From JAYREN01 sp963663375 (GTDB lineage Bacteria; Acidobacteriota; Holophagae; Holophagales; Holophagaceae), in contig OY760195.1 in NCBI GenBank assembly GCA_963663375.1, forward strand, positions 1,922,001-1,986,000: a stretch of DNA of 64,000 nucleotides. Reading direction: 5' to 3'. The first letter of the stretch is position 1; each line of letters starts with the position of its first letter. This document shows, piece after piece, positions 34,745-43,789 of this stretch. The position numbers and the translations under genes were made by a program. Below the pieces are notes generated by a model. The model was given only the letters and a program-made list of their open reading frames with translations, was not told the origin of the DNA and did not search any database.

Positions 34745-34927
34745 TTACGCCACGGGCTGTCGCAGGATCGTCCTCAATCGTTCCGGGGCCGTGCGGCGGA
34801 AATCACTCAGGTAGATCTCGTGATGCCTGCCTCTGCGATCCCGGCCACTGGCCTCGATGAAGGCGTGGAGGATCCGCGTCTGGTAGTGGCTTCCGTTGTC
34901 AGCGTTCATGCCTCGACCCCGAACCAA
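34745..34927 (-). pseudogene. Fragment of a GyrI-like effector-binding protein
   Basis: The frame covers 60 codons. Only the last about 40 resemble a known protein: LHAFIEASGRD, then HHEIYLSDFRRTAPERLRTI, the C-terminal end of GyrI-like small-molecule binding proteins, whose full length is about 150-200 residues. Nothing recognisable precedes it, so it is a 3' remnant. It lies upstream of the efflux operon head, where a GyrI-domain regulator would make sense. Confidence 0.5.
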
Positions 34928-34973
34928 GGTACGAGGAATTGCCCTCGTGAGGCTTGACCAGAATTGCGAAAAT

Positions 34974-35573
34974 TCAGTGGAGTTCGCGTCTCCGTGTCAC
35001 CCATCGCGTATCCGCCGCCGCAAAGCGCCGAAGAACCGCACGATCCTCCGGGCTCGCGAAGTCGATGCCCACCCGAGGCCCCACCAGGATCCGCCCCGGA
35101 ACCTCACCCTTGCGCAGTTCCAGCCCGCCCGCCTCGAAGAGAAGATGATGGTTAAAGGTGCGATCCAAGGCGAGGGCCTGGGCGACCCGGCCCGGCCCCG
35201 CGAGCAGTTCCGACCCTTCCAGAGCACCGCGGCGCGCCTGGACCTCCCCGAGCCCCACCACCGGTTCGCAGGCGCGGATGAGCACGGCGCCGGCTTCGCC
35301 AGCGAGACCCGTTACGAGGTTGAGCATGTGGTGCATGCCATAGCAGAAATAGATGTAGGCCCGACCGCCTTCCTCCCACATGGGCGCGTTTCGCGGAGTC
35401 TTCCCGTGCCGGGCGTGGCTGGCGCTATCCTCCGGACCTCCGTAGGCCTCCACTTCCGTGATCCGTAGGACGATGCCATCCCGACAAAGATGCTGGCCGA
35501 CCAGCTCACGAGCCACGATTTCCACGGGCCTCAGATAGAACGACCCGGGGATCAGGCTTCCGCCGCAAAACAC
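34974..35573 (-). CDS. mpg: DNA-3-methyladenine glycosylase (Mpg/AAG family)
   Basis: The 199-residue protein has ARELVGQHLCRDGIVLRITEVEAYGG (given in part), DSASHARHGKTPRNAPMW and AYIYFCYGMHHMLNLV, the Mpg core with the catalytic Glu in EVEAY. It excises alkylated purines in base-excision repair. GTG 35573 is taken as start; it overlaps a possible 44-codon gene upstream. Length agrees with bacterial members (about 190-210). Confidence 0.92.
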   Translation of the reverse strand: MFCGGSLIPGSFYLRPVEIVARELVGQHLCRDGIVLRITEVEAYGGPEDSASHARHGKTPRNAPMWEEGGRAYIYFCYGMHHMLNLVTGLAGEAGAVLIRACEPVVGLGEVQARRGALEGSELLAGPGRVAQALALDRTFNHHLLFEAGGLELRKGEVPGRILVGPRVGIDFASPEDRAVLRRFAAADTRWVTRRRELH

Positions 35574-35686
35574 TGCCGCCCCCGGATGTAGGTGGCCCGC
35601 ACCAGGCCTAGCTCCTCCCGATACAGCATCCGGGAAAGCGTCCGCTCGGGCGAAGCTGAAATCAGCAGGTGGGCACGGTAGAGCAT
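35552..35686 (-). CDS. Possible 44-residue protein overlapping mpg
   Basis: ATG 35686 opens a frame that ends in TGA at 35552-35554 and overlaps the mpg start by 22 bases. The translation starts MLYRAHLLISASPERTLSRM and continues LYREELGLVRATYIRG, with codon choice like the neighbours. No family is recognised. AAAGG lies a few bases upstream of the ATG. It may be a small coupled gene or the 3' end of something larger. Confidence 0.4.
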   Translation of the reverse strand: MLYRAHLLISASPERTLSRMLYREELGLVRATYIRGRQCFAAEA

Positions 35687-35707
35687 GGGGCCTTTATGGG
35701 GAAGGAT

Positions 35708-38464
35708 TCAGAGGTCGTGGTGATGTTCTCGCCGCTCGCGGATGTAGCCGAGGGCACGGTCCTTGTCGCCATCCATCACGACAGTGAGCTCGCACCCCGG
35801 CGCCACTTCCTCCAGATCGATGACCCGGACGCAGCGCTCGATGCGCGTGCAATCGGGAAGGAAATGCAGCAGCGCATTGGGGCTCTTCTGGAAGAATTCC
35901 TCGTTGAAGAGGTTGCCTTCCTCGTCTGGATAGAGGGCCAGATAGTGGATCTTGGCCTCCACGAGATCCTGGAAGAAATGCGTCCCGAAGGAAAGATCGG
36001 GCACGTAGTTGCCCTTCTTCCGGGCAATCTCCACCAGCAACTGCGTGTTGTTGATCCCCGAATAGGTGATGCCCACCCCGAGGGTGACATCGCCTCGGCT
36101 CCCCCAGCGCCCCGGCCCCATAAGGATGAACTGGCGTCTGGGAAGCATGGCGTTGAGGCGGCTGACGGCCTCGGCGACACTCAGCAGATCCGCCAGATCA
36201 GGCAGTTTCCGGTATTCCTCGGGGTCCACATACACCAGGTAGCGCACATCCGTAATGTGGCCGTTGGTGACGAACTTGCTCGCCGAAAAGAGTTTGCGCT
36301 CGAAGGGGATCTTGTGAGGCATGGAGACATGGCGATCCTCCTCCATGCGAGCCTGGGGCCTGCACTGCAGCAGGTAGAGGTGCTGCCCGTCGTGGGCGAA
36401 CTCCAGATCCACGGGTGAGCCCATCGCCTCCTGGAGAATGGCCAGCGTCTCCCGGATCTGACTCACGAAATCGGTCTGTTCACAGAGGCCGGCGAAGGTA
36501 ACCACCAGCTCGTCGGCGCCCATGTTCACCATGCCCTTCATGGGCTTCTTGAGGAAGCCATCCTCGTTCACGGAAACCACTTTTTCAAGCAGGGGGAACT
36601 CGTCGCCAGTCTGGTGGAGCACCTCGCGAATAGGCAACGATTCGAAGCGGCCCGTCTCCAGATTGATGACATCGATGTGATTCTGGGCGTAGTGGACAAC
36701 CTGATCCGGCGTCACGTTCACCCGCAGGTTGGGCTGACCGGGGCTGAGCATGAAGGGGAAGTCGCTGCCCACCCGATCCACGGCGCGAGTACCGAGGCCG
36801 GCCACCATGCGCACAATGCCATCCTCGCGCTTGAGCCGCGGAGACCAGCGGAATTCGTTGTGACTGAAGGCCACGCCGGCGAAGGCGGGAAAGAAGTACT
36901 TGCCGACCCTCTGGCCCACCACCCGCTGGATGATGATGCCCATTTCTTCCACGAAATCGATGAGCCCGCGCTCGACCCGGTACTCGATGGGATCGGGCCC
37001 GAAGACCGAGGCGTAGACCTCCGCCACCGCATCAATGAGGGCTTCGAGCCGCTCTTCCCGCGTACCGGTATTGGCCAGGAACAAACTTCGGTACTTGCCG
37101 GAGAAGGCCGTCCCCTCGCTATCTTCCAGCAGACTCGAGGACCGCACGATGAGCGGCCCTTCGCCCAGATCATCCAGGGCGAACTGGAACTGGTGATACA
37201 TCTCGAGCGAGAAGAAGGAGTTCTTGAAGACCTGCTCCAGGTAGGGAAAGGTGTGGCGCACCTCCTCTAGCGGCGAGAACTTGAGGCTCCAGAGATCCTC
37301 CAGGCTGTTGTGACGCAGGAAGTTATAGATGCCGTCGGAGGTGATGTACCAGGTGCGCGGCGTGCGGATGCTCTCCACCCGGGGATTACCCTTGCCCTCG
37401 CGCTTGAGGATCCGCGAAGCGAGAATCAGGCCTGCGGCCTTGCCGCCCATCTTGCCGCTGCCTTGGGCCGGCCCCGCCACATGGCCCAAGAGCTTGCCGA
37501 AATCGTAGATGGAGAGATGGCGCTTGGCGATGCCGATGAACTTCAGGTTGTCCGTGAGAAAGCGTCGGATGAGCGCCACGCGCACGTTCTGGTCATCGGC
37601 CGGGGAAAGCGCGGGATCTTCCTCGCGGGTTTCCCGGCAGAAGCGATCCACGATCTCCGTGATTTCCACCAGCGGAATATCCCGCTTCTCCGTGGCAATA
37701 GCCAGGAAGCCGAGCTTGTCCTGCTTCATCCACTGCTTGATGAGGCTGTTGAGTTCCGCGTCCTCGAAGACGATGGTGGCCACGTCCTGGATCTCGGCGA
37801 AGGTCTTGCGCAGCACCGCCATGTCGCGCTTGGGCAGTGGCGCATTGGAACCGTGGGAGGAGGCCTCGCCCTGGGCGTAGATGGCCGGATCGAACTGGGC
37901 GATCATCTTGTGAACCCCTGGCACCCCCAGCTTGGTGGCGTGGTTCATCAAGCGCCGGATCAGGCGATGGTGGAGGTTGGGATCGATCTCGCCCAGCAGA
38001 TCCAGGATCGCCCGCCATTCTGGTTTGCGTTCCATGAAGACCGGTGATGCGTCACGCTCGGCCTCCGTCGTTTCGGGGCCCTCCTGCCGCGCCTCGGCAT
38101 CCTGGCCAAGCTTGAGGGCGGTGAGATCCACCAGCTTCTTCTGGTCTAGATGGAAAGGACTGTCGGGGGCGCGGCTGGAGAGGTTCTCGAGGTAGACGAC
38201 TTCCACTTCACCCAGGGTCTCCCCCTTCACCAGGATGGGTGCCCGCAGCGTCCAGGTACTCGGATGGAAATCGGGGCTCTCGTAGGGAACATCCCTGAAG
38301 AGAATGCGCGCGCGGCAGACTTCCTCGTACTTGAAGCCCTTGGGCAGTTCCTCCGCCACCCGCTGGAGGACCTGGGCGAAGGGCAGCTCTTGGTGAGCCA
38401 GCAGTTTGGCAATCTGGAAGATCGTTTGGAGTTCTCGGGACTGGCCGAAGGTGTGAGAAGTCAT
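35708..38464 (-). CDS. PEP/pyruvate-binding (PPDK N-terminal-like) protein
   Basis: The 918-residue protein has an N-terminal GAF-like region (about 1-120), a helical middle, then the PEP-synthase/PPDK nucleotide-binding region. Evidence is GKMGGKAAGLILASRILKR, GPLIVRSSSLLEDSEGTAFSGKY, then LEFAHDGQHLYLLQCRPQAR, the usual end of the ATP-grasp part. A C-terminal unit with MGPGRWGSRGDVTLGVG and FGTHFFQDLVEAKIHYLALY follows. The phospho-His and PEP-binding domains are lacking, so it is not a complete PEP synthase. A kinase or dikinase-like regulatory role is possible. Confidence 0.8.
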   Translation of the reverse strand: MTSHTFGQSRELQTIFQIAKLLAHQELPFAQVLQRVAEELPKGFKYEEVCRARILFRDVPYESPDFHPSTWTLRAPILVKGETLGEVEVVYLENLSSRAPDSPFHLDQKKLVDLTALKLGQDAEARQEGPETTEAERDASPVFMERKPEWRAILDLLGEIDPNLHHRLIRRLMNHATKLGVPGVHKMIAQFDPAIYAQGEASSHGSNAPLPKRDMAVLRKTFAEIQDVATIVFEDAELNSLIKQWMKQDKLGFLAIATEKRDIPLVEITEIVDRFCRETREEDPALSPADDQNVRVALIRRFLTDNLKFIGIAKRHLSIYDFGKLLGHVAGPAQGSGKMGGKAAGLILASRILKREGKGNPRVESIRTPRTWYITSDGIYNFLRHNSLEDLWSLKFSPLEEVRHTFPYLEQVFKNSFFSLEMYHQFQFALDDLGEGPLIVRSSSLLEDSEGTAFSGKYRSLFLANTGTREERLEALIDAVAEVYASVFGPDPIEYRVERGLIDFVEEMGIIIQRVVGQRVGKYFFPAFAGVAFSHNEFRWSPRLKREDGIVRMVAGLGTRAVDRVGSDFPFMLSPGQPNLRVNVTPDQVVHYAQNHIDVINLETGRFESLPIREVLHQTGDEFPLLEKVVSVNEDGFLKKPMKGMVNMGADELVVTFAGLCEQTDFVSQIRETLAILQEAMGSPVDLEFAHDGQHLYLLQCRPQARMEEDRHVSMPHKIPFERKLFSASKFVTNGHITDVRYLVYVDPEEYRKLPDLADLLSVAEAVSRLNAMLPRRQFILMGPGRWGSRGDVTLGVGITYSGINNTQLLVEIARKKGNYVPDLSFGTHFFQDLVEAKIHYLALYPDEEGNLFNEEFFQKSPNALLHFLPDCTRIERCVRVIDLEEVAPGCELTVVMDGDKDRALGYIRERREHHHDL

Positions 38465-38504
38465 TGGACCATCCGCGGTGAGGAATCTGGGCAGTGTACC
38501 GGAC

Positions 38505-38539
38505 AAAACAAAGGGCCCGCGAGGCGGGCCCTTTGTTTT
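38505..38539 (-). terminator. Intrinsic terminator of gdhA
   Basis: AAAACAAAGGGCCCGC (38505-38520) is the exact reverse complement of GCGGGCCCTTTGTTTT (38524-38539), with a GAG loop. It lies 23 bases downstream of the gdhA stop and ends in a T-rich run on either strand. Confidence 0.88.
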
Positions 38540-38562
38540 GATGCGGGAAAAACGAAAAGCGG

Positions 38563-39849
38563 TTACACCCAGCCGCGCAGATGGCAGGCTTCGGCCACGC
38601 GCTTGATGGAGATCATGTAGGCGGCGTCGCGCATGTAGACCTTCTTCTCGCGGGCCATGGCGGACACGGCCTTGAAGGCGTTGGTCATCTTCTGGTCGAG
38701 CTTGGAGAGGACCTCTTCCTTCTCCCAGTAGTAATTCATGTTGTTCTGCACCTGCTCGAAGTAGGAGCAGGTCACGCCACCGGCGTTGCAGAGGAAGTCG
38801 GGGATCATGAAGATGCCGCGCTTCTGGATCTCGGCATCGGCCTCGGGGGTCGTGGGGCCATTGGCGCCCTCGGCGATCACCTTGACCGTGGACTTGATCT
38901 TGCCCACGTTGCCGGCGTTCAGCATGTTCTCCTGGGCCGCGGGCACGAGCACGGTGACTTCCTGCTCGACCCAGGCGTCGCCGGGCAGCTGCTCCCAGCC
39001 ATAGCTCTTGGCCTTGGCGGGATCCACGGTGCCGAACTTGTCGATGGCGGCCAGCAGCTTCTGGAAGTCGATGCCGTCGTTGCACTTGTAGGTGTAGGCC
39101 TTCTTGTCCTTGTTATCCCAGCAGGAGATGGCGATGGTCTTGGCGCCGTACTTCTGGAGGAGATCCACAGTGTACTGGGCCACGTTGCCGGCGCCCTGCA
39201 CGGAGGCGGTGGCGCCCTTGATGTCGATGCCCAGTTCCTTGAGGGCTTCGCGGATCGTGTAGACCACGCCGTAGCCGGTGGCCTCGGTGCGGCCCAGGGA
39301 GCCGCCCATGCCCACGGGCTTGCCGGTGATGACGCCGGGATACTGGCCGCCCATGATGTGCTCGTACTCGTCCATCATCCACAGCATGTGCTGGCCGTGG
39401 GTCATGACGTCGGGGGCGGGCACGTCCTGCACGGGACCGACGTTGCGGGCCACGTTGCGCATCCAGCCGCGGCAGATCTGCTCCTGCTCACGGTCGCTCA
39501 GCTCGCGGGGGTCGCAGATCACGCCGCCCTTGCCGCCACCGAGAGGAATGTCCACCACGGCGGTCTTCCAGGTCATCCAGGTCGCGAGGGCGCGGACGGT
39601 GTCCACGGTCTCGTGGGGGTGGAAGCGGATGCCGCCCTTCGCAGGACCGCGGGCATCGCTGTGCTGCACGCGGAAGCCCTTGAACACCTTCGTGGTCCCG
39701 TTGTCCATGCGGACGGGGATGTTGAAGTGGTACTCGCGCATGGGGTTGCGGAGGAAGTCGCGGGAGCCCTGGTCGAGGCCGAGCTTTTCAGCCACGGCAT
39801 CGAACTGCTTCTGGGCCATTTCAAACGGGTTGAAGGCCATATCAGCCAT
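38563..39849 (-). CDS. gdhA: Glutamate dehydrogenase
   Basis: The 428-residue enzyme interconverts glutamate and 2-oxoglutarate plus ammonia. Signature pieces are GFRVQHSDARGPAKGGIRFHP, the catalytic Lys region DIPLGGGKGGVICDP, PAPDVMTHGQHM, VQGAGNVAQ (Rossmann nucleotide motif) and the IAEGANGPTT / LCNAGGVTCSYFEQVQN stretch. It fits hexameric Glu/Leu/Phe/Val dehydrogenases of the NAD-type. AAGGAG precedes ATG 39849, and a strong terminator follows. Confidence 0.95.
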   Translation of the reverse strand: MADMAFNPFEMAQKQFDAVAEKLGLDQGSRDFLRNPMREYHFNIPVRMDNGTTKVFKGFRVQHSDARGPAKGGIRFHPHETVDTVRALATWMTWKTAVVDIPLGGGKGGVICDPRELSDREQEQICRGWMRNVARNVGPVQDVPAPDVMTHGQHMLWMMDEYEHIMGGQYPGVITGKPVGMGGSLGRTEATGYGVVYTIREALKELGIDIKGATASVQGAGNVAQYTVDLLQKYGAKTIAISCWDNKDKKAYTYKCNDGIDFQKLLAAIDKFGTVDPAKAKSYGWEQLPGDAWVEQEVTVLVPAAQENMLNAGNVGKIKSTVKVIAEGANGPTTPEADAEIQKRGIFMIPDFLCNAGGVTCSYFEQVQNNMNYYWEKEEVLSKLDQKMTNAFKAVSAMAREKKVYMRDAAYMISIKRVAEACHLRGWV

Positions 39850-40000
39850 TGAACAACTCCTTGAGGTTGGATTGATGGGTTTGGGCCTGACACCCAGGCG
39901 CCGGTCAAGGCATCCCGCCTGACGCGAATACTCTAGCGCTGACTCAGCGAGTCGGAACGCGTGGGTGACGAGTCGTGATCATTAGCACTTGAGAGAAGAA

Positions 40001-40819
40001 CTACTTGGCCTGCTGTTCCTTCATCTTCTCGGCGACCTGGGCCAGCTTCTTGGCGCCGACCTTGAAGTACACGTAGGAGACGGCCCAGGGCTTGCCGGCT
40101 TCCGACTGGATCAGGCTCACCTGCATGATGGTGGTGCCCTGGAAGCCCAGATAGACATCCTGGATCTTGGTGTTGGTGGGATTGGGCTTGACCTCCAGTA
40201 CGCTGACCTCGGGCCACATCTCCGCAGGCACGCCCCGCATGACGCGGTAGAGGCCACCGGCAAGGGCCGCTCGCAGCATTGCGGGGTTGTTCTTGACCTC
40301 GTCGAACTCGGGGTTTGGGCGCCCGTCCGGGAACTTGGGCGAGGTCGGCAGGGCATCCAGCTTCTCGATGCTCAGACCGGCCAGATTCTCGGGAAGGGCC
40401 GGCTTGTCGGCGGCCTTGCCCTTCTTCACGGGGGCGGCCTGGGCCTCGGCGTTCAGCTTGTCGAGGGCGTCCTGAAGATCCTTGTGGCTGGTGCCAGCCG
40501 CAAAAAAGCCCTTGGCGACGAGGGGCTCGAGGCCGAAGGTCTTGATCTCTTCCGCCGTGTAGGCGATGCCCATGTCGCCCGCATGCTTGTTGAACCACCA
40601 GGCGGAGCCGTGAATGACCTCGGGATCCACCGGCACGATCAGGCTGGTGTGTTTCATGTCCTTGCGCACAGACATGTACTGGAGGTGCTTGAGCACCTGG
40701 AAGGGCTCCGTGATCGCGGTGGGAGCCGTGGTGGGAACGCTGTCCGTGGGCTTGCTGTCGCAGCCGAGAATGAGGGCGACACCGGCAACGGCCGGAATCC
40801 AGGCGCGGTTGAAAGACAT
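40001..40819 (-). CDS. Lipoprotein, unknown function
   Basis: The 272-residue protein has a type II signal peptide with lipobox ALILGC (Cys about residue 20), followed by DSKPTDS and a long soluble region. A Lys/Ala-rich segment (APVKKGKAADKPALPE) lies midway, and the last 80 residues contain predicted strands (VYLGFQGTTIMQVSLIQSEA). ATG 40819 has GGAGG upstream. No family is recognised. It is divergent from rlmH. Confidence 0.78.
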   Translation of the reverse strand: MSFNRAWIPAVAGVALILGCDSKPTDSVPTTAPTAITEPFQVLKHLQYMSVRKDMKHTSLIVPVDPEVIHGSAWWFNKHAGDMGIAYTAEEIKTFGLEPLVAKGFFAAGTSHKDLQDALDKLNAEAQAAPVKKGKAADKPALPENLAGLSIEKLDALPTSPKFPDGRPNPEFDEVKNNPAMLRAALAGGLYRVMRGVPAEMWPEVSVLEVKPNPTNTKIQDVYLGFQGTTIMQVSLIQSEAGKPWAVSYVYFKVGAKKLAQVAEKMKEQQAK

Positions 40820-40883
40820 GATTCCTCCTATGGGATCAGACATAATAGTTCCGAATTGTGCAGGATTCTTCCAGCAGGGCACA

Positions 40884-41342
40884 GTGTACCCCATCCGCCT
40901 CATCACCATAGGAAAGCCGAAGTTGGAAGGCATCCAGGCATTGGATACCCATTACCTGGGTCTCCTGAGGGGCTATGCCCGCCTGGACATCGTGGAAATC
41001 CCCGAAGGCAAGGGAGCCGAGGAGCGCCAGCTGGCCGACGAGGCCGCACGGCTGCGGCGCCTGCTCGAGCCGGTCCGATGCCCCGTGCTCCTGAGCGCCG
41101 AGGGCCCCCGCCGGAGTTCCGAGGACTTTGCGGCCTGGCTGGGCACCCGCATGGATCGGGGCGATAGCCTGGCCTTCGCCATCGGTTCGAGCCACGGCTT
41201 CGACCCCGCCCTCAAGGGTGAAATCCGGGAGCACCTGAGCCTCTCCCCCATGACCTTTCCCCACGATCTGAGCCGGGTGCTGTTCCTGGAGCAGCTCTAT
41301 CGGGCCTTCACCATCCTGAAGGGGAAGACTTACCACAAGTGA
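40884..41342 (+). CDS. rlmH: 23S rRNA (pseudouridine-1915-N3) methyltransferase
   Basis: The 152-residue SPOUT methyltransferase begins RLITIGKPK and has LLSAEGPRRSSEDFAAWL, FAIGSSHGFDPALKG and the C-terminal LSLSPMTFPHDLSRVLFLEQ plus YRAFTILKGKTYHK, which is unmistakable for RlmH. The start is GTG 40884; the frame is open upstream but unrelated. It methylates pseudouridine 1915 in helix 69 of the 50S subunit. It stops 4 bases before the convergent stop of the next gene. Confidence 0.93.
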   Translation: MYPIRLITIGKPKLEGIQALDTHYLGLLRGYARLDIVEIPEGKGAEERQLADEAARLRRLLEPVRCPVLLSAEGPRRSSEDFAAWLGTRMDRGDSLAFAIGSSHGFDPALKGEIREHLSLSPMTFPHDLSRVLFLEQLYRAFTILKGKTYHK

Positions 41343-41345
41343 GGG

Positions 41346-42494
41346 TCAGCCGAACATCTTCAGGGTGTCCTCGATAGCCTTCATGACCTGGAGCACCCGG
41401 AAGGGCTCCACGGAGATGAAGTCCACGGCCCCGGCCGCGATGGCGCGGTTCCGCTTGAGGGCGACATCGTCCTCCAGCCCCGCCACCAGGATGGGCAGGG
41501 TGCAGCCCTCATTCTCAACCAGTTGATGGGTGAGCTCCAGGCCGCTCCCCACCCGCAGGCGCTGGTGGACCAGCAGCAGCTTCACGGGCCCCCACTCGCC
41601 GGGGCCCAGGGTCGCCACCATCGGCCTCACCAGGCCCTGTACGTAATCGAGGGCGGCCACGCCGAATTTACGCCCCAGGGATTCCGCCACCCGCTGAGGG
41701 AAGGCCTCGCCCTGGGCGATCACCAGAAGCATGGGGTCGCGGCCGATCAGCACCCGTGCCTGGGAACCGGGCCGCGGCGCCTCGGCCTCCTCCTTGGTCC
41801 TGGCTCGCACCCCCTTGGGATCGAAATCCCGTTTGTCCCGCTGGAACTGGGAGCGGAGCATCTCCCCCAGCCAGCCCCGGTAGGCTCCCAGCACCTGAGG
41901 GTCGGCATCCTCCTTGAAGCGCAGAGCCACATGCCCCTCGCCAAAGTGATCCACCACCGAGGGCAGGACTAGGTGGGTTTCCCGGTCCAAGGCGAATTCG
42001 AGTACCGTCCCCGTCCCCAGGCGCAGGCCTACGTCGCCGCTTCTGGGAGCCAACTCCACCCCCTCGTTGCCGAAGGCCTTGAGCAGGCCATCGCGGATCT
42101 CCAAGGCGTGGGTGGTGAACGTGCAGGGCAAAGGCCGCTCCGGCAGGAAGTCAGCCATGCGGCGCTCGTCCAGACAGGTAAGCATCCGGGGTGTGCCGAA
42201 ATGGCAGCATTCCACACCCTCCAGTCGCCCGTGGCCCGCCAGCTCAACAACGCTCTCGAACCGGCGCCCCCGGTCCTCCACCCGCATCAGGACCCGGGCC
42301 CCGGGCTTTAGGTCCCATTGGCCCCGCTCAACGTCCGAGATGCCCAGGACGAGCCTCGTGCCGTCTTCGGCCAATACCGGAAATTCCTGCTCGAAGGCGC
42401 CGAACTTGAGACGGACGCCTCCGCCCGCCCGGCAGATTCGTTGAAACACCATCCGGATGTCTTCCGGCTCCTCGAGGTGAAGGTTCCGTGCCAT
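41346..42494 (-). CDS. PilZ/YcgR-like protein with C-terminal pseudo-receiver
   Basis: This 382-residue protein has an N-terminal half (about 1-180) resembling a YcgR/PilZ layout (VLGISDVERGQWDLKPGARV, then FLPERPLPCTFTTHALEIRD). The C-terminal 120 residues resemble a receiver domain (VLIGRDPMLLVIAQGE, LLLVHQRLRVGSGLELTHQL), but the phosphoacceptor Asp is His and the conserved Lys position reads VEPF. It is a tandem paralogue of the next gene with a 6-base gap. c-di-GMP binding is a guess. Confidence 0.6.
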   Translation of the reverse strand: MARNLHLEEPEDIRMVFQRICRAGGGVRLKFGAFEQEFPVLAEDGTRLVLGISDVERGQWDLKPGARVLMRVEDRGRRFESVVELAGHGRLEGVECCHFGTPRMLTCLDERRMADFLPERPLPCTFTTHALEIRDGLLKAFGNEGVELAPRSGDVGLRLGTGTVLEFALDRETHLVLPSVVDHFGEGHVALRFKEDADPQVLGAYRGWLGEMLRSQFQRDKRDFDPKGVRARTKEEAEAPRPGSQARVLIGRDPMLLVIAQGEAFPQRVAESLGRKFGVAALDYVQGLVRPMVATLGPGEWGPVKLLLVHQRLRVGSGLELTHQLVENEGCTLPILVAGLEDDVALKRNRAIAAGAVDFISVEPFRVLQVMKAIEDTLKMFG

Positions 42495-42500
42495 GCCTAT

Positions 42501-43700
42501 TCATCGACCCGCCGAATCGGTTACGGAAGTTTCGTGCGACAGCCGCAAGGCATCCTCCAGGGCCAGCTTGAGCGTCAAGATCCGCAAGGGCTGCACGGGC
42601 AGGAAGTCCAGGGCCCCGAGAGAGCGGGCCCGCTCCCGCTTCACTTCCTGACCTTCTTCGGTTCCCACAATCAAGATGGGGATGGGGCACCCTTCCACCT
42701 CCACCAGCTTGCGCACCAGATCCATGCCGCTGACGAGTCGCAGGCGGTGGTGCACCAGGATGAGACGGACCCGCCCCCAGCCCTCCGCCTGCCCGGCCAT
42801 GGCGGCCACCAGGGGCTGCACGGAGCCCTGCAGGTAGTCCAGGGCCGCAAAACCGAAGCGTCGCCCCAGCGATGCCGATAGTCGCTCCACCAAGGCATCG
42901 CCCTCCGAGATGACCAGCACGAGGGGATCCCGATCCTGGATGAGCTTCACACGGAAACCCGGGCGCTCGCCGCTGGGGCCCAGATTGCGCACGGTGGTGA
43001 CCCCTCCGGGCCTAAAAGCCTCCCGGTCACGCTGGAGCTGAGTCAGCAGCGAGTCCATGAGCCAGGTCCGATAGCAGCGCATCGCCGCCTCGGCGCCCTC
43101 TTCATGGAACAGGATTCCCGCCATGCCCTCCCGGAAATAGGCCACGGTGCCTTCCAGGCGGAGCCGGGTCTCGGGCCCCAGGGGAAGCTCGATGACACTG
43201 GAGCCTTCCACTCTCAGCAAGTCCAAGCGTGAATTCTCCGTGCCCCCCAGGCGCAGTTCGATGCCCTCCGCGCCCATGGCCCGGATGCGGCCTTCGCAGA
43301 TATCGTGGCTCGGCGTGGAAAACAGGCAGGTGATCGGCGCATGGGGCATGAAATCCGTGAATCTGCGGTCGTCCAGGCACAACAGATGGCGCGGCTGCTC
43401 AAAATGGCAGCACTCGATGCCCTCCACCCGGCCCAGGCCAGCCACCTCAAGGGTGGCCTCGTAGCGTCGGCCCCGATCCACGAAGAAGGCCGACAGATGC
43501 CCCCCGGGCTCCAGGCCCCATGACTCCCGTTCGGCTTCCGAAATGGCCACCGCGATGCGCCCCTCGGATTCCGCCAGCAGCGGGAACAAGCCCCGCCGCG
43601 TGCCCTTTCTCAGGAAGAGATTCGCCCCCTCTTGGCAGAGCCGCTGGAAGGTCATCCGAATGGTCTTGGCGTCGTCACTGGGGGGCGGGTTACCTGGCAT
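42501..43700 (-). CDS. PilZ/YcgR-like protein with C-terminal pseudo-receiver, paralogue
   Basis: The 399-residue protein is similar along its length to the downstream gene: both share VEGIECCHF or VEGVECCHF, the CLDDRRFTDFMP or CLDERRMADFLP block, and LILVHHRLRLVSGMDLVRKL in the receiver-like part. The receiver Asp is again replaced by His. ATG 43700 has AGGA upstream; a longer frame runs further but lacks a site. The pair arose by tandem duplication. Confidence 0.6.
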   Translation of the reverse strand: MPGNPPPSDDAKTIRMTFQRLCQEGANLFLRKGTRRGLFPLLAESEGRIAVAISEAERESWGLEPGGHLSAFFVDRGRRYEATLEVAGLGRVEGIECCHFEQPRHLLCLDDRRFTDFMPHAPITCLFSTPSHDICEGRIRAMGAEGIELRLGGTENSRLDLLRVEGSSVIELPLGPETRLRLEGTVAYFREGMAGILFHEEGAEAAMRCYRTWLMDSLLTQLQRDREAFRPGGVTTVRNLGPSGERPGFRVKLIQDRDPLVLVISEGDALVERLSASLGRRFGFAALDYLQGSVQPLVAAMAGQAEGWGRVRLILVHHRLRLVSGMDLVRKLVEVEGCPIPILIVGTEEGQEVKRERARSLGALDFLPVQPLRILTLKLALEDALRLSHETSVTDSAGR

Positions 43701-43789
43701 CGCTGTCCTATCGGCCAAAGCGTTGGATGCCTCAATTCCCGAGCGGATGCTAGACTTCCCTTTTGTGTTCAAGGCGATCCGAGGCCTTC

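Noticed and set aside
38465..39085. In-frame extension of the PEP/pyruvate-binding protein by about 207 codons upstream of ATG 38464
   Set aside because: It runs through the 3' half of gdhA on the same strand in another frame and across the gdhA terminator. The extension is low-complexity Arg/Gly-rich.
41973..42311. Rightward small frames within the PilZ-like genes
   Set aside because: They are shadows of well-formed leftward genes that share similarity with each other in their own frame.
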